A stretch of DNA of 64,000 nt from NCBI RefSeq assembly GCF_026210795.1, contig NC_089441.1, positions 4,030,001 through 4,094,000 of the forward strand, given 5' to 3'. The notes below the pieces were generated by a model. It searched no databases, was not told the DNA's origin, and saw nothing but the letters and a program-made list of their open reading frames with translations. This document shows positions 59,691-64,000 of this stretch, piece by piece; positions within the stretch are counted from its first letter, which is position 1, and each line of letters starts with the position of its first letter. Source of the stretch: Rhizophagus irregularis (taxonomy: Eukaryota; Glomeromycota; Glomeromycetes; Glomerales; Glomeraceae). A program made the position numbers and the translations under genes.

Positions 59691-60125
59691 AAAGGTATAA
59701 GTTCAAAATTGTGTAAGTATACTAGTATTTTTTATTAATGTTTATTATTAATTATAAATAAAAAATGCCTTTTTTCTAAATAAATTTTTCTTCTCAAGTG
59801 ACAAAAATTACTGGCCATGGAAAATTTAGTAAAATGATGACGTATCGCTAAATGATGTAGTACAAGCAAGGGTTATTTTATACTATTTTAAAGATCTACA
59901 TTTGTATTGTTTATTTATGAAAATATTAGATTAATGGATTTGTTTTGATCGACAAACACGTGATTTCGCATTTTTTAAATTTTGGTCAATTACTTTTGAA
60001 AGCCACTGTATATAAGTACTCAATGTATATATGATATGTGTATTATTTGTATAAGATTTTCTACATTTTGAGTACCTGATATGTGTAAGATATGTGTAGA
60101 ATAGATTATTTTTTTTACTAGTATA

Positions 60126-61508
60126 AGCCTTTTATAAAAAAAGATAAAATATAAAAATAAATCAGATTTTTTTTACAGGTAAATAACTAAGTATACCTTT
60201 ATATTTAATTCTAAAAGAAATATATTTATTTATAAAGAATTAACTATAATATATATTTAAATAAATACTTTTATTAATCAAATTATTACTAGTTTTTTTT
60301 AATGAATTTACTTAAAAATATTAATCGATCTTAGTCTTATTAGAACTAATTAATTGATTCAAAATCAATCCAATATGATTCTTCAAATTGCTAATTCTAG
60401 AAAAATATAATTATTTAACTTTAATAAGTAGAAAAATACAGTCTTAATAATATTTTTTAAAAAAATTATTTCAAAAACTGGCAATTTGCTTAAAACTAAT
60501 TATGATCTATATTAAGATTAACTATAGAATTGATTCAAATTTAAGCATTTTTAATTTCAATTAATATTTTATTTTTTATTGCCAATAAGTAACCTATTCT
60601 AAAAATAGCTTGAAATAAAATTTTACTGATAATATTTTTAAAAAAATCATTTTAAAACTTAGCAATTTTTTTGGAATTAATCAGATTTATTTAAACTGAT
60701 TAAAATTTCTAATTTTACTAAATTATACTATTAATACTTAATGCTATAATATGCATTTTTTCAAAAACTATAGTCTAAATTAAATAAGTTATATGGTGAT
60801 AGTCATCTATATATAACAAAGTTCAAAATTTAAAATTTTATTTATTTATATTATGTAATTGTTAAAATATAATAATTGCTACATAAGCGGCAAAATTTTT
60901 TTTTGCTATATTACATGGAATTCTTGTAAATTTCCATGGAATTTTTGTAAAATCCATAAAAATTATATAAAAACTAGTCTGAAATTTAATGTTTTTATTA
61001 TTGCTACTTATTAAAATTATTCAACCATAATATTAATTAAAATTCTTATTAAATTCTATAAAATAATCTGATAGAAATGTTTACTACATATTGCTCTATT
61101 ATTTTATCAGTTTAGTTTTTTCTTTTTACTATTTAATTTATAATTTATAAAAATTTGAAGTCATATAATATTAGTGTGGTTTATAGGTAACCACTACTAT
61201 ACTAATTAAAATTGCTTAACACCCTTAAAAATAGTTAAAAAAAAAGATTTAATTAGCATTATTTTTTTTAGCAATAGTTATTCATACCCTTTACTATTAT
61301 TATTCGTATCCTCTTGTAATAAAATTATCATGTGATTGAATATTTATTGTTTAATAAATTTTACTGCACTATTCAGAAAAAATATATGAAATAATGATTT
61401 ATAAATTATTTTAAGACCAAGTCACAATAAATCTGGATTTTTTTTACATTTTATTATGCTTTGTTTTAACAATTTTTTTTAAAAAAAATTGTTATTTTTA
61501 AATATAAG
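60126..61508. other. AT-rich filler, no gene seen
   Basis: A repeated theme of AGCAATTT / AAAAACTGGCAATTTG with ATCAAATC words near 60350-60700 hints at old repeats, but none has definable ends. Confidence 0.5.
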
Positions 61509-61835
61509 ATGCTTTTACCACCTCCTGCTATATACAATAGTGCAAATGAACTATTTCATAATGCTCAAACATTTGCAAATTCTCAAGGTTATGCATTAGT
61601 AAAAAAGAAAACATTATCTTATATTGTGATCAAGATGGTATTTATATAACTCTTTGGATCTTACTAAATAAACACACAAAAAATATAAAGGCATAAAACT
61701 AATTGACTGTTCTTTTTTAATTCAACCAAGAGAGATCCTTTCGGATTTGAGTTGATGGATCAAAGAGTACTGTTTGCCATCAACCTGGACATAATTCTTG
61801 TTCTTATCAACTAAATAGAAATTAAAGTGAATAAT
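61509..61835 (+). pseudogene. Fragment of a FAR1-type DNA-binding domain (MULE transposase N-terminus)
   Basis: The plus strand from 61509 reads MLLPPPAIYNSANELFHNAQ, then FANSQGYALVKKKTLSY, the usual opening of FAR1-type domains in fungal MULE transposases. After several shifts it continues with TKRDPFGFEL and STVCHQPGHNSCSYQLN, matching the Cys/His end of the domain. The catalytic part is absent downstream. Function is lost. Confidence 0.65.
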
Positions 61836-62544
61836 ATCCTGTTTTTTTAAAGAATAATGATGCATTCACTTATAAAAATGTAACCATTTACAAAATAAAA
61901 ATCAATGTTTGATTCCATTAATATAAATTAATTTTTCATTTTGCTAAAATATTTTTTTTTCCAAATGGCACAATAAATTTATTAAACAATAAATGCTCAA
62001 TCACATGACGATTTTATTGCAGAGGGGTACGAATAACAGAAGTGGAATGTAATTATTGTAAAATAAAAAAATATATCAATATAAAGTATATGCTGTAGAA
62101 TTAAATACTGTAAAGTGAAATATAATTACTGTATTAATAGTATTATATACTAATTTACTAATAATATAAAATAAAAAGTTAAAGTAACAAATAAAAAATA
62201 CATAAATCATATAACTATATGTTAAGTTCCATGGTATGTCTTATAATTTTCATTTTTTAAAATAAATAAAATATAATAAATATTATATTTGCAGTTAATA
62301 TAATATTATTATTGGTGTAATATGTAATTAATGGGTTTTTTTTTGAATTCGCATAAAATTAATTTTATTAAAAGGGATATTAAATATAAGTTATATTCAA
62401 TTGGTTAAAAATGTAATATAATGCAAGAATATTATTTCAGTCATTAATAAAATTAATCATTATACTAATTTATTACATACCTGATGCATGATGAAATTTA
62501 ATATATTTCTATATTTTCGGAGTTAAAAAGTAGGAAAAAAAAAA
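61836..62544. other. AT-rich filler, no gene seen
   Basis: Flank of the 5S gene. No supported frame. Confidence 0.5.
62535..62544 (-). terminator. Pol III T-run terminator of the 5S gene
   Basis: Ten T residues on the minus strand directly follow the mature 3' end of the 5S gene. Confidence 0.85.
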
Positions 62545-62660
62545 GTTACAGCACCCAGTATTCCCACGTTGTCCCCAACCGTAGTACTGACTGGGCCATC
62601 AGTGGCTTAACTTCGGAGATCGGACGGGTTCCGGTGCTTTTCACTGTGTATGGCCGTAAC
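62545..62660 (-). rRNA. 5S ribosomal RNA
   Basis: The minus strand runs from GTTACGGCCATACACAGTG to GGAATACTGGGTGCTGTAAC, 116 bases. The outer ends pair (GTTACGGCC with GGTGCTGTAAC). The internal control region is present: an A-box in CGAAGTTAAGCCACTGATGG and a C-box in GGTTGGGGACAACGTGGGAA. The conserved CCCGTCCGATCTCCGAAGTT block is intact. It is a single copy in this window, not in a tandem array and not next to other rRNA genes, as is usual for dispersed fungal 5S. It appears functional. Confidence 0.96.
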
Positions 62661-63580
62661 TAAAAACAGAGGTTAAATTTTATTATTTAACTAATTTTCA
62701 CAAACAAAAAATTAGATTCTTTGATTGTATATGTAATGGTGGGCCAGCAAATAATGTATAAATTTATTTTTTCGGTATCTTAGAATATTTGATTATTAGT
62801 TTTTCTCATTGTCAAAAGTATGTGAATACTCTCTATCTCCAACTATATTTTGTACGTAAAGGATCTATGTATACAATATGTGACCCAAATTTTAGATATT
62901 AATTAATTATTTCGAAATAGATCAAAAAAAATTACATGTATTGTCTTCTCATAATATGATAACCTTTTCTATTACAATTATTAAGACATAAATATCATTT
63001 AAGTTCATTCATCAAGAAACTTACACATCAAATACTTTATATCCCCCTATTCCGCTATTCGTATCTGAGGCACAAATCAGAGGCTGCTTTTCCCGTTACG
63101 GCTATATACAGTATCTTTACCATGGCTTATTCAGCCAATCAAATTCGTAATAAGGTAATAAAATAGAACAATTATAGGACGGTAAGTATATTATCGAATA
63201 ATACGACCCTTTGAAATATTGGATATAAAATAGGAACGATCTGTTGAAGCCAGCAAAAATCAATGCAATTTTTTTTTACCGGGATTAACGAATAATTTTC
63301 TTATATAAATTATGGTATTTACGTATATATGTAATAGGAACAGCATCGAGAAGACAGGAAGGCACATAACGATATTACGAATAAATGCGTTTCGGAAAAT
63401 TTTAGAAATCCAACGTGGAAACACAAATCGAATGATAATAATGCAGTAATAAATAAACGATTAATAAATAATATTATTTTGCTAGAATTATTTTTGTTTT
63501 CATTTATAACCTGATATTGGCTTTTCAGATATAAAATTTCATGATAAAATTGTCAAAAATCACGTTCAAGTTCATGCTTT
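62661..63580. other. Intergenic, mixed composition
   Basis: A GC-richer patch at 63040-63140 (TATCCCCCTATTCCGCTATT and following) stands out from the flanks but has no frame or RNA fold that I can support. Confidence 0.4.
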
Positions 63581-63587
63581 AATTTAA

Positions 63588-63895
63588 ATTACCATAATTA
63601 AACGTCATTACCTCTAAAATTATTGACATTTAGGGGATAGCAACAGGTAAAATCTTAAATCTCATTAAAACTTTCATAATCTATTATGGTATTGAAAGCC
63701 GAACTTTTTTTTTTGTTTTTGGTTTATAAACTAAGATATTAAATTTTTTATAGTAAAAATTGTATTATTGAAATTATCATAATTAAACGTCACTATTTCT
63801 AAAATTATTGACATTTAGGGAATGGCAGCGGGTAAAACCTTTAAATCTTATTAGTAATTCTCATAATTTATGTATTGAAAAGCTCTATTTACAAT
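63588..63895. repeat. Two direct repeats of about 120 bp, 180 bp apart
   Basis: CCATAATTAAACGTCATTAC, CTAAAATTATTGACATTTAG and GGATAGCAACAGGTAAAA at 63588-63710 recur at 63775-63890 with a few changes. They may continue beyond the right edge. Confidence 0.75.
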
Positions 63896-64000
63896 GATCT
63901 ATTTTTTGCTATACAGTATTCTCTATTTCCATTTTCTATGGTAATTTACTTTCAAATAATTCTTATAATCTAAGTTTAATATTTTACAGTATTAGTAAAA

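Larger units (their letters stand above)
56629..60008 (-). mobile_element. Middle layer: Tc1-type element with decayed transposase, TA duplication
   Basis: The ends are CAGTGGCTTCCAAAAGTAAC and, on the other strand, CAGTGGCTTTCAAAAGTAAT, both continuing to TGACCAAA. TA lies at 56627-56628 and 60009-60010. The transposase gene (58652-59690) reads toward the left end. The element was later hit by the hAT-like element at 56739-58474. Confidence 0.88.
56464..60125. mobile_element. Outer layer of a three-layer nest: palindromic MITE
   Basis: The left arm (56464-56628) begins ACACTGGTAAAAAAATGATC. The right arm (60009-60125), on the other strand, begins TACTAGTAAAAAAAATAATC. Both contain TCAGGTACTCAAAATGTAGA and GATATGTGTATGATATA-type words in mirror order. 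The two arms became separated by the Tc1 element below. Duplication probably TA, not clean. Confidence 0.78.

Overview
The window reads as nuclear DNA of a very AT-rich, transposon-loaded fungus, most likely an arbuscular mycorrhizal fungus of the Rhizophagus (Glomeromycotina) type. The reasons are short GT-AG introns of about 50-160 bp, a decayed copy of the large Rhizophagus-style protein kinase family (Cys-rich spacer, then NWTSGN, then GGFGTIYKA), a single dispersed 5S rRNA gene, and many BED-hAT, FAR1/MULE, pogo and Tc1 relics in AT-rich filler. The species call is inference; no search was run.

Only four protein genes look intact. Two code for unrecognised membrane proteins: 8586-10031 on the minus strand (4 exons, 378 aa) and 12157-13759 on the plus strand (5 exons, 436 aa). 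The other two are housekeeping genes on the minus strand: a CstF-64/Rna15-type 3'-end processing factor at 24555-26500 (9 exons, 350 aa) and an SH3-plus-TBC Rab GTPase-activating protein at 27418-31195 (11 exons, about 990 aa). One 5S rRNA gene lies at 62545-62660, minus strand.

Layout. 1-4400: satellite arrays and a broken BED-hAT transposase. 4400-8585: MITEs (short non-autonomous inverted-repeat elements) in filler. 8585-13760: the two membrane protein genes, separated by a tRNA-derived SINE candidate and small elements. 14228-24550: gene relics, including a kinase pseudogene opened by four separate insertions. 24555-31195: the housekeeping pair. 31196-35880: gene-free. 35886-37951: a complete pogo-like element. 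38747-42415: a MULE with a FAR1-type transposase. 42658-49170: MITEs, a 1.2-kb palindrome and a four-layer nested insertion. 49172-53713: a 4.5-kb hAT with a minisatellite. 54560-56205: tandem arrays. 56464-60125: a three-layer nest (hAT-like element in a Tc1 element in a palindromic MITE). 61509-64000: a FAR1 relic, the 5S gene and repeats.

The main result is an unusually legible insertion record. Target-site duplications (TSDs) can be read directly for at least a dozen elements: TA for Tc1/pogo-like, TTA for PIF/Harbinger-like, 8 bp for hAT-like and 9 bp for MULE-like. Several insertions have a matching empty site elsewhere in the window or can be checked against the reading frame they broke. 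Hairpin cassettes and a second sequence module are shared between elements whose TSDs place them in different superfamilies. I found no evidence for a new enzyme system.
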